Shown here piece by piece: positions 1 through 7,585 of a stretch of DNA of 64,000 nucleotides. Under the pieces are notes generated by a model. The model was not told where the DNA came from and did not search any database. It worked only from the letters and a program-made list of their open reading frames with translations. Each line of letters starts with the position of its first letter. Positions within the stretch are counted from its first letter, which is position 1. Source of the DNA: Azospirillum sp. TSA2s (lineage in GTDB: Bacteria > Pseudomonadota > Alphaproteobacteria > Azospirillales > Azospirillaceae); NCBI RefSeq assembly GCF_004923315.1, contig NZ_CP039648.1, positions 283,501 to 347,500 on the forward strand, given 5' to 3'. Both the position numbers and the translations under genes were made by a program.

Positions 1-1683
1 CATGTCACCGCCGACCACGACCGCCCGGCCCCCGTACCCGAAACGGCTCCCGATTTCGTCAAGCGCGTCACCGCCATGATGATCGCCGGACATGGCGACC
101 GGCTGCCGGTGTCGGCCTTCCCGGTGGACGGCACATGGCCGACCGGCACCTCCAAATATGAGCACCGCAACATCGCGGCGGAGGCGCCGGGCTGGAACGC
201 CGACCTCTGCATCGAATGCAACAAGTGCGTGCTGGTCTGCCCGCATGCCGCCATCCGCGCCACGGTGGTGCCGGAGTCGGCGCTGGCCGACGCACCCGCC
301 GGCTTCGAGACCATCCCCTACAAGGGCCGCGAATTCCCCGGCGGCCGCTATCGCCTGCAGGCCTCGCCCGCCGACTGCACCGGCTGCACGCTGTGCGTCG
401 CCGTTTGTCCTGCGGAAGAGAAAGATGGCCCAGGAAACGAAAAGGGCGGCCGCAAGGCGCTGGAAATGCGCCCGGTCCAGGCGCTGACCGGCCAGCAGGA
501 GGCCTTTGACTTCTTCCGCAGCCTGCCCGCCATCCCGCGCGAGTCGGTCCCCGTCACCGTCAAGCACAGCCAGTTGCTGGAGCCGCTGTTCGAGTTCTCC
601 GGCGCCTGCGCCGGCTGTGGCGAGACGCCTTACATCAAGATGCTGACCCAGCTGTTCGGCAACCGCATGGTGATGGCGAACGCCACCGGCTGCTCCTCGA
701 TTTATGGCGGCAATCTGCCGACCACGCCCTACACCACAGACGCCAGCGGCCATGGCCCGGCCTGGGCCAATTCTCTGTTCGAGGACAATGCGGAGTTCGG
801 CCTCGGCCTGCGCGTCGCCATCGACGGCATGGCCGAACAGGCGCGCGACACGCTGGCCCTGCTGTCGGCCCAACTGGAACCCGGTCTGGTGACCGCGCTG
901 CTGGAGGCCGACCAGTCCGACTCCGCCGGCATCGCCGCCCAGCGCACCCGCGTCGCCACCCTGATGGCACAGCTCGCGCCGCTGAAGGACCCGCTGGCCC
1001 GTCGGCTGGAGCAACTGGCCGACTATCTGGTCCGCAAATGCGTGTGGATCGTCGGCGGCGACGGCTGGGCCTACGACATCGGCTATGGCGGGCTGGACCA
1101 CGCACTGGCCTCCGGCCGCGACGTGAACATCCTGGTGATGGACACGGAGGTCTATTCCAACACCGGCGGCCAGCAGTCGAAGGCCACGCCCATCGGCGCC
1201 TCGGCGAAGTTCGCCACTGCCGGCCGGTCGGCGGCCAAAAAGGATCTGGGGCTGATGGCCATGGCCTACGACCATGTCTATGTCGCCCGCACCGCCTTCG
1301 GCGCCCGCGACAGCCACACGCTGAACGCCCTGATGGAGGCCGAAGCCTACCGCGGCCCGTCGCTGGTCCTGGCCTACAGCCATTGCGTCGCCCATGGCTA
1401 CGAACTGTCGCACGGGCTGGAACACCAGAAGCTGGCGGTGGAGAGCGGCCATTGGTCGCTCTACCGCCGCGACCCGCGCCGGCTGGCCGACGGCAAGACC
1501 GCCCTGCAACTGGACAGCGGCGCACCCTCCGCCGGCCTTGCCGCCTTCATGGCCGGCGAGTCCCGCTTCAGCGCGGTGGAGCGTGCCAACCCCGAGCGCT
1601 ATCACGCGCTGCTGGACGAAGCCGAAGCGGAGATCCGCCGCAAGCGCCACCTGTTCGAGCATATGGCGGGGTTCAAGGAGTAG
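1..1683 (+). CDS. nifJ: Pyruvate:ferredoxin/flavodoxin oxidoreductase, C-terminal part (5' end outside window)
   Basis: This enzyme oxidises pyruvate and CoA to acetyl-CoA and CO2, passing electrons to ferredoxin or flavodoxin in the cytoplasm. The frame is open from base 1, so the gene begins upstream; about 560 C-terminal residues are present. A two-[4Fe-4S] ferredoxin domain is visible as CIECNKCVLVCP (from base 208) and CTGCTLCVAVCP (from base 376). The thiamine-diphosphate domain follows, with GDGWAYDIGYGGLDH and the YSNTGGQQSKATP loop. The four cysteines expected for the proximal cluster are present in CAGCGE, ATGCSS and YSHCVAHG. These match single-chain PFOR/NifJ. Whether it serves nitrogen fixation or general anaerobic pyruvate oxidation cannot be told from this fragment. 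No other nif gene is in the window. Confidence 0.95.
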   Translation, partial: HVTADHDRPAPVPETAPDFVKRVTAMMIAGHGDRLPVSAFPVDGTWPTGTSKYEHRNIAAEAPGWNADLCIECNKCVLVCPHAAIRATVVPESALADAPAGFETIPYKGREFPGGRYRLQASPADCTGCTLCVAVCPAEEKDGPGNEKGGRKALEMRPVQALTGQQEAFDFFRSLPAIPRESVPVTVKHSQLLEPLFEFSGACAGCGETPYIKMLTQLFGNRMVMANATGCSSIYGGNLPTTPYTTDASGHGPAWANSLFEDNAEFGLGLRVAIDGMAEQARDTLALLSAQLEPGLVTALLEADQSDSAGIAAQRTRVATLMAQLAPLKDPLARRLEQLADYLVRKCVWIVGGDGWAYDIGYGGLDHALASGRDVNILVMDTEVYSNTGGQQSKATPIGASAKFATAGRSAAKKDLGLMAMAYDHVYVARTAFGARDSHTLNALMEAEAYRGPSLVLAYSHCVAHGYELSHGLEHQKLAVESGHWSLYRRDPRRLADGKTALQLDSGAPSAGLAAFMAGESRFSAVERANPERYHALLDEAEAEIRRKRHLFEHMAGFKE

Positions 1684-1690
1684 GGGAGGC

Positions 1691-1806
1691 GTTAGACCCC
1701 CACCCTAACCTTCCCCCGCTGGGCGGGGGAGGGGATTGGTGCTGAAGCTGGAGAGCGGCGGCAGTCCCTCCCCCGCCCAGCGGGGGAGGATAGGTGGGGG
1801 GCTAAC
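1691..1806. repeat. Intergenic nested palindrome, family A, uninterrupted copy
   Basis: Two arms of about 40 bases are inverted copies of each other: GTTAGACCCCCACC... on the left and ...GGTGGGGGGCTAAC on the right. Each arm carries its own inner hairpin CCCCCGCTGGGCGGGGG. A second copy lies at 50383-50555, interrupted by a smaller element. Located between nifJ and uxaB, it may act as a transcription terminator or be a non-autonomous mobile palindrome. Confidence 0.75.
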
Positions 1807-1953
1807 TCCGCGAAACTCCAGCACCCGCACCACAATGCCGCACCCTTTTCCCCTTGCTCCACCCATTAATATATTAGTATATCTACCCCATCGCCCGCGC
1901 CTGCCTCCGATGCAGCGGGCTCCGATCTTCAGCTCCCGTAAGGATGCCCAGTC

Positions 1954-3459
1954 ATGCGTTCCCTGACCCGTGACCAGCTTGCCGGCGGCGCGTTCGACGT
2001 CGTTCACACCGATGGCGCTCCGACCCTGCCCGTGACCATCCTCCAGGTCGGCGACGGCAATTTCCTGCGCGGTTTCGTCGATTGGATGGTCGATGTCACC
2101 AACGGCCAGGGGCTGACCAAAGCCGGCGTCGCCATCGCCCAGCCGCTCGACCAGGGCATCGCCCCGCTGCTGAAGGCGCAGGACAACCTCTACACCGTCC
2201 TGCTGCGCGGCATCGAGAATGGGCGCGAGGTCGAATCCCGCCGCGTCGTTACCTGTGTGTCGGAAGCGCTGAACCCCTACGCCGACTGGGCGCGGATGGT
2301 CGAGCTGGCCACGTCCCCGGCCCTGCGCTTCTTCGTCTCCAACACCACGGAGGCCGGCATCGCCGACCGCGAGGAGGCCTATGCCCCCGGTACCTGCCCG
2401 GACAGTTTTCCGGCCAAGGTCGCGGCCCTGCTGCACGCCCGCTACAAGGCGCTGGGCGGCAGCGCCGACAGCGGTCTGGTGTTCCTGCCCTGCGAGCTGA
2501 TCGAGGCCAACGGGGCCAATCTGAAGCGCATCGTGCTGGCCCACGCCAAGCGCTGGGGCCTGGAGGCCGGCTTTGCCGACTGGATCGAGACTCACAACCA
2601 CTTCCTGAACACGCTGGTCGACCGCATCGTCCCCGGCTACCCCAAGGACGAGGCCACCGCCCTCGGCGCCAAGTGGGGCTATGAAGACAAGCTGGCCGTC
2701 GCCGCCGAGCCGTTCCATGTCTGGGTGATCGAGGGTCCGGCCCATCTCGCCGACGAACTGCCGCTGCACAAGGCCGGCCTGAACGTGGTGTGGACCGACG
2801 ACCTGCAGCCCTACCGCACCCGCAAGGTCCGCATCCTGAACGGCGCCCACACCGCCAGCGCGCTGGGCGCCTATTGCGCTGGTCTCGACACCGTCAAGTC
2901 GATGATGGACGACGCGACCGTCTCCGCCTACCTGAACACGGTGATGTTCGAGGAGATCGTCCCCTACGTGCCCCTGCCGGAGGCGGAGCGCCAGGACTAC
3001 GCCCGCACCATCATGGAGCGGTTCGGCAACCCCTATATCCGGCACGAGCTGATCTCGATCACGCTGAACTCGGTGTCGAAGTGGCAGGTGCGCGTCCTGC
3101 CCAGCCTGAAGGACGCGGTCACCCGCAACGGCTCGGCCCCGGCTGGCCTGTCCTTCTCGCTGGCGGCCCTGCTGCGCTTCTATCGCGGCACGCTGGCCGA
3201 CGGCGCCTACACCGGCACGCGCGAGGCCGGGTCCTACCCGATCAGCGACAATGCCGAGGTGATCGCCGCCATGAGCGCCGCCTGGGGCGCCAACGCCGGT
3301 GATGCCAAGGCGCTGGTCGCCGCCATCCTGTCCGACGCCCGCCTGTGGAAGGAGGACCTGACCGCCATCCCCGGCCTTGCCGCGCGGGTGGCCGACAGCC
3401 TCGCCGCCATCGAGGCGAAGGGCATGAAGGCCGCCATGGCCGAGTTGGTTGCCGGCTGA
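1954..3459 (+). CDS. uxaB: Tagaturonate reductase (altronate oxidoreductase)
   Basis: NAD-dependent interconversion of D-tagaturonate and D-altronate, a step of galacturonate catabolism in the cytoplasm. The 501-residue product is collinear with E. coli UxaB. It has an N-terminal dinucleotide-binding segment (ILQVGDGNFLRGFVDW, about residues 29-44), then FVSNTTEAGIA, FLPCELIEANG, LVDRIVPGYP and ILNGAHTA, the conserved blocks of the polyol/mannitol dehydrogenase superfamily. The start is ATG 1954 with TAAGGA about 10 bases upstream. A LacI regulator follows on the same strand and is a plausible controller. Other uxa/uxu genes are not in the window, so the exact in vivo substrate is inferred from similarity. 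Confidence 0.87.
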   Translation: MRSLTRDQLAGGAFDVVHTDGAPTLPVTILQVGDGNFLRGFVDWMVDVTNGQGLTKAGVAIAQPLDQGIAPLLKAQDNLYTVLLRGIENGREVESRRVVTCVSEALNPYADWARMVELATSPALRFFVSNTTEAGIADREEAYAPGTCPDSFPAKVAALLHARYKALGGSADSGLVFLPCELIEANGANLKRIVLAHAKRWGLEAGFADWIETHNHFLNTLVDRIVPGYPKDEATALGAKWGYEDKLAVAAEPFHVWVIEGPAHLADELPLHKAGLNVVWTDDLQPYRTRKVRILNGAHTASALGAYCAGLDTVKSMMDDATVSAYLNTVMFEEIVPYVPLPEAERQDYARTIMERFGNPYIRHELISITLNSVSKWQVRVLPSLKDAVTRNGSAPAGLSFSLAALLRFYRGTLADGAYTGTREAGSYPISDNAEVIAAMSAAWGANAGDAKALVAAILSDARLWKEDLTAIPGLAARVADSLAAIEAKGMKAAMAELVAG

Positions 3460-3478
3460 TCCGGCTGCCGTTTTATGA

Positions 3479-3510
3479 AGCGGGGCGTGTCCGATGGGAT
3501 ACGCCCCGCT
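3479..3510 (+). terminator. Hairpin downstream of uxaB
   Basis: Arms AGCGGGGCGT and ACGCCCCGCT are perfectly complementary, with a 12-base loop, starting 20 bases after the uxaB stop. There is no T-tract, so it could be a Rho-type or weak intrinsic terminator. Confidence 0.5.
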
Positions 3511-3514
3511 GGGC

Positions 3515-3820
3515 ATGACATCGATGACACCCCTTCTGACCCGGCGGATCGCCGAACTGGAACTCGATGCGGCGGTGCTGCGCCATCGCCTGCTGCATAT
3601 CCCGCTCGCGCTGCAAGAGGATTGCGGACTGCAGGCTTGCCATAGGATCATCGGTCGCGAAGCGCTGACCCTGTTCCGGGCCGTCCGGCAGGAGACGCGC
3701 GACGATGACGACGAATGCGACCGTGCGCTCTGCCGGATCGAGGCCGCCTATCAGCTCGTTCACGACGCGATCGAGGCCCTTGCCGTCCTTGCGCTCGCCG
3801 ATCCGCCGACGCGGCACTGA
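3515..3820 (+). CDS. Hypothetical small protein
   Basis: A 101-residue frame between uxaB and the LacI gene. An in-frame ATG at 3494 lies in the loop of the hairpin after uxaB, so ATG 3515 or 3524 is more plausible. The product is helical and rich in Leu, Arg and Asp (LLTRRIAELELDAAVL..., AVRQETRDDDDECDRAL), with four cysteines and no membrane segment or signal peptide. I do not recognise the family. No good ribosome-binding site is visible, and GC-rich DNA opens spurious frames, so this may not be expressed. Confidence 0.4.
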   Translation: MTSMTPLLTRRIAELELDAAVLRHRLLHIPLALQEDCGLQACHRIIGREALTLFRAVRQETRDDDDECDRALCRIEAAYQLVHDAIEALAVLALADPPTRH

Positions 3821-3871
3821 CCGGCCGCCCCCTGATGGGCAAGGCCACCTGATGCGTGAGGAAGACCGACG

Positions 3872-4936
3872 ATGCAGACGACCGAAACCAGGAAGCGGAC
3901 GCGCCGCGGCACCCAGCGGGTGACGATGACCGACGTGGCCGCCGCCGCCGACGTGTCGCCCAGCACCGTCTCGCTCTATCTCCGCCGGCCGGAATCGGTG
4001 TCGCGCCACCTCGCCGAACGCATCGCGCGGGTGATCGACGAAATGGGCTATGTGCCCAATCTGGTCGCCGGCAGCCTCGCCGCCGCGCGCAGCCGCACCG
4101 TCGGCGTCATCCTGCCGTCGATCCTGAACTCCTTCTTCGCCGAGACCTACAACACGCTCCAGGGCATGTTCCAGGCGGCGCATTACCAGACCCTGCTGGG
4201 CGTCAGCGAATTCAGCCCGGAGGAGGAGGAAAGCCTGATCCGCGCCTTCCTCGCCTGGTCGCCGGCGGCGATGGTGGTGACCGGCTTCCACCACACCGAG
4301 CGGACCCGCGCCATGCTGGCCTCCTGCGGGGTGCCGGTGGTGGAGATGTGGGACATGCCGGGGCATCCCGGCGAGGCTGTCAACATCAGCGTCGGCTTCT
4401 CGCATTTCGAGGTCGGCCGCATGCAGACCAGCCACCTCTACGACCAGGGCAGCCGCAAGGTCGCCTATATCGGCGCCGCCGCCAGCCAGGACCTGCGCGT
4501 GCGCAGCCGCACCGACGGTTACGAGGCGGAGGTGATGCGCCGCGGCCTGCACGATCCCATCGACTTCACCGTTCCCGATGCGGCGACGACGGAGGTCGGC
4601 CGCTGGCTGATCGACGAGATCCTGACCCGCCATCCCGACATCGACGGCGTGGTCTGCTCCAACGACGCTCTGGCGCTGGGCGTGCTGTTCGAGGTCACCC
4701 GCCGCGACCTGCGCGTGCCCGACGATCTGGCGGTGGTGGGCTTCGGCGATCTGCCCTTCAGCAACTCCTGCCCGCCGCCGCTGACCACCGTCCGTCCGCC
4801 CCAGCGCGAGATCGGCCGTCTCAGCGCCACCCAGATCCTGGCGGCCTTGAACGGCACCCGCGTCACGGCGAAGCACCACAACCTGGACTGCGAACTGGTG
4901 ATCCGCGGCAGCACCCGGCCGCTGAAGAAAGGGTAA
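3872..4936 (+). CDS. LacI-family transcriptional regulator
   Basis: A 354-residue DNA-binding repressor. The N-terminal helix-turn-helix is TMTDVAAAADVSPSTVSLYL (about residues 18-37), followed by the hinge region (LVAGSLAAARSRTVGVILPS) and a periplasmic-binding-protein-like effector domain ending in VVGFGDLPFSNSCPPPLTTV. The start ATG 3872 has GAGGAAG 8 bases upstream. It sits between uxaB and a flavin oxidase whose promoter carries a large palindrome (4975-5003), so it may control either or both. The effector is unknown; a sugar or sugar acid would be typical. Confidence 0.93.
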   Translation: MQTTETRKRTRRGTQRVTMTDVAAAADVSPSTVSLYLRRPESVSRHLAERIARVIDEMGYVPNLVAGSLAAARSRTVGVILPSILNSFFAETYNTLQGMFQAAHYQTLLGVSEFSPEEEESLIRAFLAWSPAAMVVTGFHHTERTRAMLASCGVPVVEMWDMPGHPGEAVNISVGFSHFEVGRMQTSHLYDQGSRKVAYIGAAASQDLRVRSRTDGYEAEVMRRGLHDPIDFTVPDAATTEVGRWLIDEILTRHPDIDGVVCSNDALALGVLFEVTRRDLRVPDDLAVVGFGDLPFSNSCPPPLTTVRPPQREIGRLSATQILAALNGTRVTAKHHNLDCELVIRGSTRPLKKG

Positions 4937-4968
4937 GGGAAGCCAGACCACCCCGTGGACGTGTTCGG

Positions 4969-5003
4969 TTGACGATGGTTGTTATCATTCGGATAATAAC
5001 CAT
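4969..5003 (+). promoter_or_regulatory. Sigma-70-type promoter with embedded operator for the flavin oxidase gene
   Basis: A -35 TTGACG (4969-4974) and -10 GATAAT (4992-4997) are separated by exactly 17 bases. The arms ATGGTTGTTATC (4975-4986) and GATAATAACCAT (4992-5003) form an inverted repeat with one mismatch, filling the spacer and covering the -10 box. Occupancy would block RNA polymerase, so this is a likely repressor operator, probably for the LacI protein encoded just upstream. Confidence 0.72.
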
Positions 5004-5040
5004 CCATAAACACAACCATTCACCCAGGGTGGACAGGCTC

Positions 5041-6564
5041 ATGGTGCTCGGACTGCACTCTTCCCGCCGCAACTTCCTTGTCGGCGCCGGCCGTTTCGCG
5101 GGCGCGGCCGCCGCGGTCCGGCTGATGCCGGGCTCCGCCTTCGCGGCGGAGGCGGGCGGGGCGCTTTGCCCGCCGCCCTCGGCCTGGTCGGATCTGGCGA
5201 AATTGGTGAAGGGCGGGGTGCTGCGGCCGGAGGATCCCTTCTTCGCCGATGTCTGCCGCCCCAACAACCTGCGCTACGGCGCCACCCTGCCGGCCGGCAT
5301 CGCCCGCTGCGCCAGCGCGACCGATGTCCAGGCCTGCATCAAGTGGGTGAAGGAGCAGGGCATGCCCTTCGCCGTGCGCTCCGGCGGCCACAACTACGCC
5401 GGCTTCTCCACCACGCCCGGCCTGCTGATCGACATGTCGAAGATGGCGGGGGCGGAAGCGCTGCCCGGCAAGGATGGGCTGGTCAAGGTGCTGGGCGGCA
5501 CGCTCAACTCTTACGTCTACAAGCAGATGGAACGGCTGGGCCGCACCATCACCCACGGGCGCTGCGATTCCGTCGGCGCCGCCGGCTTCCTGCTGGGTGG
5601 CGGCATCGGCTTCAACATGCGCAAGTACGGCATGGCCTCCGATCTGCTGCGCGCGACGGAGTTGGTGACGGCCGACGGCAGCCACGTCAAGGCCGATGCC
5701 GACACCGACTCCGCCCTCTATTGGGCCTGCCGCGGCGGCGGCGGCGGCAATTTCGGCATCAACACCTCCTTCACCCTGGAAACCCGCCCGGCGGAGGCGG
5801 TCACCGTCTTCAATCTGGTCTGGACCGAGAACCTGCCGAAGGTCCTGAAGCTCCTGCTCACCGAACTGGCCAGCGCGCCCGACGATTTCGGCAGCAAGAT
5901 CAGCGTCACCATTCCCAGCCGCCAGGAACGCTGCGACAAGGTGCCGGTCAGCATCTCCGTCCTCGGCCAGCTCCACAAGTCTAAGGTGTCGCTGCGGGAG
6001 ATCTTCAAATCCACCTGGGAGATGATCGACAAGTCGAAGTCGGTGGTGAAGGAGGATGTGCCCTACTGGACGGCACAGGACTTCCTGGTGGAGACGACCT
6101 TCCCCTACTACTACCAGGAAAAATCCAGCTACATGAAGGCGGCGGACATCGGCGACGAGGCCATCGCCGCGATGTTCGATTGGGCGGCGAAGATGCCCGC
6201 CACCTCGATGCCGGTGGCCTTCAAGTTCTTCCAGGTCGGCGGCGCCATCAACCGCGTCGGCCCGACCGAGAGCGCCTATGTGCACCGCGGCTATGACTGG
6301 CTGTTCTCGGTCGAGGCCAACTGGTGGCGGCCGACGGACTCCGCCCTGCTGATCGAGCAGGCGCTGGAGTGGCAGCAGCGCTTCTACGACGACGTCAACC
6401 GCCGCACCAGGGCGCAGGGCGCCTTCCAGAACTTCCCCGATCCGTCGCTGGCCGATTGGCAGCGGGCTTATTACGGCGAAAATCTCGCCAGGCTGGCCCA
6501 GGTGAAGAAGGCGGTCGACCCGGCCATGCTCTTTACCTTCGCCCAGGCGATCCGCCCGGCGTAA
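5041..6564 (+). CDS. Tat-exported FAD-linked oxidase, berberine-bridge-enzyme type
   Basis: A 507-residue flavoprotein oxidase of the BBE/glucooligosaccharide-oxidase type, likely oxidising a sugar or secondary metabolite outside the cytoplasm and reducing O2 to H2O2. The N-terminus carries a twin-arginine signal (SRRNFL, residues 8-13, then a hydrophobic stretch ending near AFAAEA). The FAD-binding domain contains SGGHNYAGF with His117, and RCDSVGAAGFLLGGG with Cys175. These match the 8-alpha-histidyl and 6-S-cysteinyl sites of bicovalent flavin. The BBE segment at the C-terminus reads YYGENLARLAQVKKAVDP. The frame stays open far upstream, but ATG 5041 fits the promoter at 4969 and the Tat signal. 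The substrate is unknown. Confidence 0.88.
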   Translation: MVLGLHSSRRNFLVGAGRFAGAAAAVRLMPGSAFAAEAGGALCPPPSAWSDLAKLVKGGVLRPEDPFFADVCRPNNLRYGATLPAGIARCASATDVQACIKWVKEQGMPFAVRSGGHNYAGFSTTPGLLIDMSKMAGAEALPGKDGLVKVLGGTLNSYVYKQMERLGRTITHGRCDSVGAAGFLLGGGIGFNMRKYGMASDLLRATELVTADGSHVKADADTDSALYWACRGGGGGNFGINTSFTLETRPAEAVTVFNLVWTENLPKVLKLLLTELASAPDDFGSKISVTIPSRQERCDKVPVSISVLGQLHKSKVSLREIFKSTWEMIDKSKSVVKEDVPYWTAQDFLVETTFPYYYQEKSSYMKAADIGDEAIAAMFDWAAKMPATSMPVAFKFFQVGGAINRVGPTESAYVHRGYDWLFSVEANWWRPTDSALLIEQALEWQQRFYDDVNRRTRAQGAFQNFPDPSLADWQRAYYGENLARLAQVKKAVDPAMLFTFAQAIRPA

Positions 6565-6576
6565 TCACGGCGGAAA

Positions 6577-6603
6577 GGCTGCGGGTTCAGTCCGCCCGCA
6601 GCC
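6577..6603. terminator. Hairpin between flavin oxidase and pflA
   Basis: Perfect arms GGCTGCGGG and CCCGCAGCC with a 9-base loop lie between two convergent genes, overlapping the last codons of pflA. There is no clear T-tract. Confidence 0.4.
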
Positions 6604-7348
6604 CCCGCGCCTGGAACTGCCCCCGCACCCGCTCCACCAACTCGCGCGAGGGCGGTTCGGTGTCGGTCAGCATGTATTTGCGCCCCAATGCCTTCCACTT
6701 ATGCTCGCCCATCTTGTGGAAGGGCAGCACGTCGACCCGGTCGACCACGCCCAGCCCGGCGACGAACTCCGCCAGCCCGTCGATCTCGGCCGCGTCGTCG
6801 GTCAGGTTGGGGACCAGCACATAGCGCAGCCAGATGCGCTTGTTCATCCCGGCCAGCCGCTCCGCGAACTCCAGCGTCGGGCGCAGCGGAACGCCGGTCA
6901 GGTGGCGATAGGTCTTCTCGGAAAAGGCCTTGATGTCGAGAAGGACGAGATCGACATCCTCCAGCAGATGGTCGTCGGCATGGTTGCCGAGGAAGCCGGA
7001 GGTGTCGAGCGCGGTGTGCATGCCCAGCGCCTTCGCCCCGCGCAGGATGGCGGCGGCGAACTCCGGCTGCACCAGCGGCTCGCCGCCGCTCAGCGTCAGC
7101 CCGCCATGGGCGCGCTTCAGGAATTCGGCATAGAGAGCGATGTCTTCGAGGACTTCGGTCGAGGTCGTCCGAGTCCCGTCATGCATGTGCTGGGTATCGG
7201 GATTGTGGCAGTACAGGCAGCGCAGCGGACAGCCGGACATGAACAGCACATAGCGAATCCCCGGCCCATCCACCGTACCGCCGGTCTCGACCGAATGGAT
7301 CCAGCCGGAAACGGAGCCGGGGCGGGCTTGGGGGAGGGTGGGTGTCAT
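6587..7348 (-). CDS. pflA: Pyruvate formate-lyase activating enzyme (radical SAM)
   Basis: A radical S-adenosylmethionine enzyme that generates the glycyl radical on PflB. The 253-residue length is normal for the family. The CX3CX2C motif reads CPLRCLYCHNP (about residues 40-50) and binds the [4Fe-4S] cluster; TLSGGEPLVQPEF is the conserved GGEP region, and LLDIKAF and LPFHKMGEHKWKALG are further family blocks. It lies downstream of pflB on the same strand, separated by a 237-base gap that contains a large palindromic repeat, so its expression relative to pflB may be attenuated. Oxygen-sensitive product, expected to act under microaerobic or anaerobic conditions. Confidence 0.96.
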   Translation of the reverse strand: MTPTLPQARPGSVSGWIHSVETGGTVDGPGIRYVLFMSGCPLRCLYCHNPDTQHMHDGTRTTSTEVLEDIALYAEFLKRAHGGLTLSGGEPLVQPEFAAAILRGAKALGMHTALDTSGFLGNHADDHLLEDVDLVLLDIKAFSEKTYRHLTGVPLRPTLEFAERLAGMNKRIWLRYVLVPNLTDDAAEIDGLAEFVAGLGVVDRVDVLPFHKMGEHKWKALGRKYMLTDTEPPSRELVERVRGQFQARGLRAD

Positions 7349-7383
7349 GGGACCTTACTCTTCTGAGAAACGGGGCCGTCTCG

Positions 7384-7559
7384 CCCTCTCTCCCCCGGGG
7401 AGAGGGAGGGGACCCACGCTGAAGGCGTGGGGAGGGTGAGGGGGCCGGCGCGCTTAGCGCGCCGCCAAGGGGCATACTGCCCCTTGGCAATCCCCTGGCA
7501 CGGGCGTGCCGCCCGTGCTGCCCCCTCACCCTAACCCTCTCCCCAGGGGGGAGAGGGGA
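7384..7559. repeat. Intergenic nested palindrome, family B, with internal hairpins
   Basis: The outer arms read CCCTCTCTCCCCCGGGGAGA... and its inverse near 7520-7559, including the shared CCCTCACCCT block. Four shorter hairpins lie inside: CACGC/GCGTG, GGCGCGC/GCGCGCC, CCAAGGGGCA/TGCCCCTTGG and GCACGGGC/GCCCGTGC. Related copies are at 29710-29863 and, as a single arm, at 57040-57062. It separates pflB from pflA and would fold strongly in the mRNA. Confidence 0.72.
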
Positions 7560-7585
7560 TTTTACCAGGGTGAGTTGGTCGCTCC

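Noticed and set aside
3473..4951. 492-codon open frame antisense to the LacI gene
   Set aside because: The plus strand has a clear helix-turn-helix and effector domain; the antisense product has no motif.
3856..6564. 902-codon frame joining an off-frame part of the LacI gene to the flavin oxidase
   Set aside because: The first 390 codons are a +2 shadow of lacI. Promoter 4969-5003, the Tat signal and ATG 5041 mark the true gene, so this is not a fusion.
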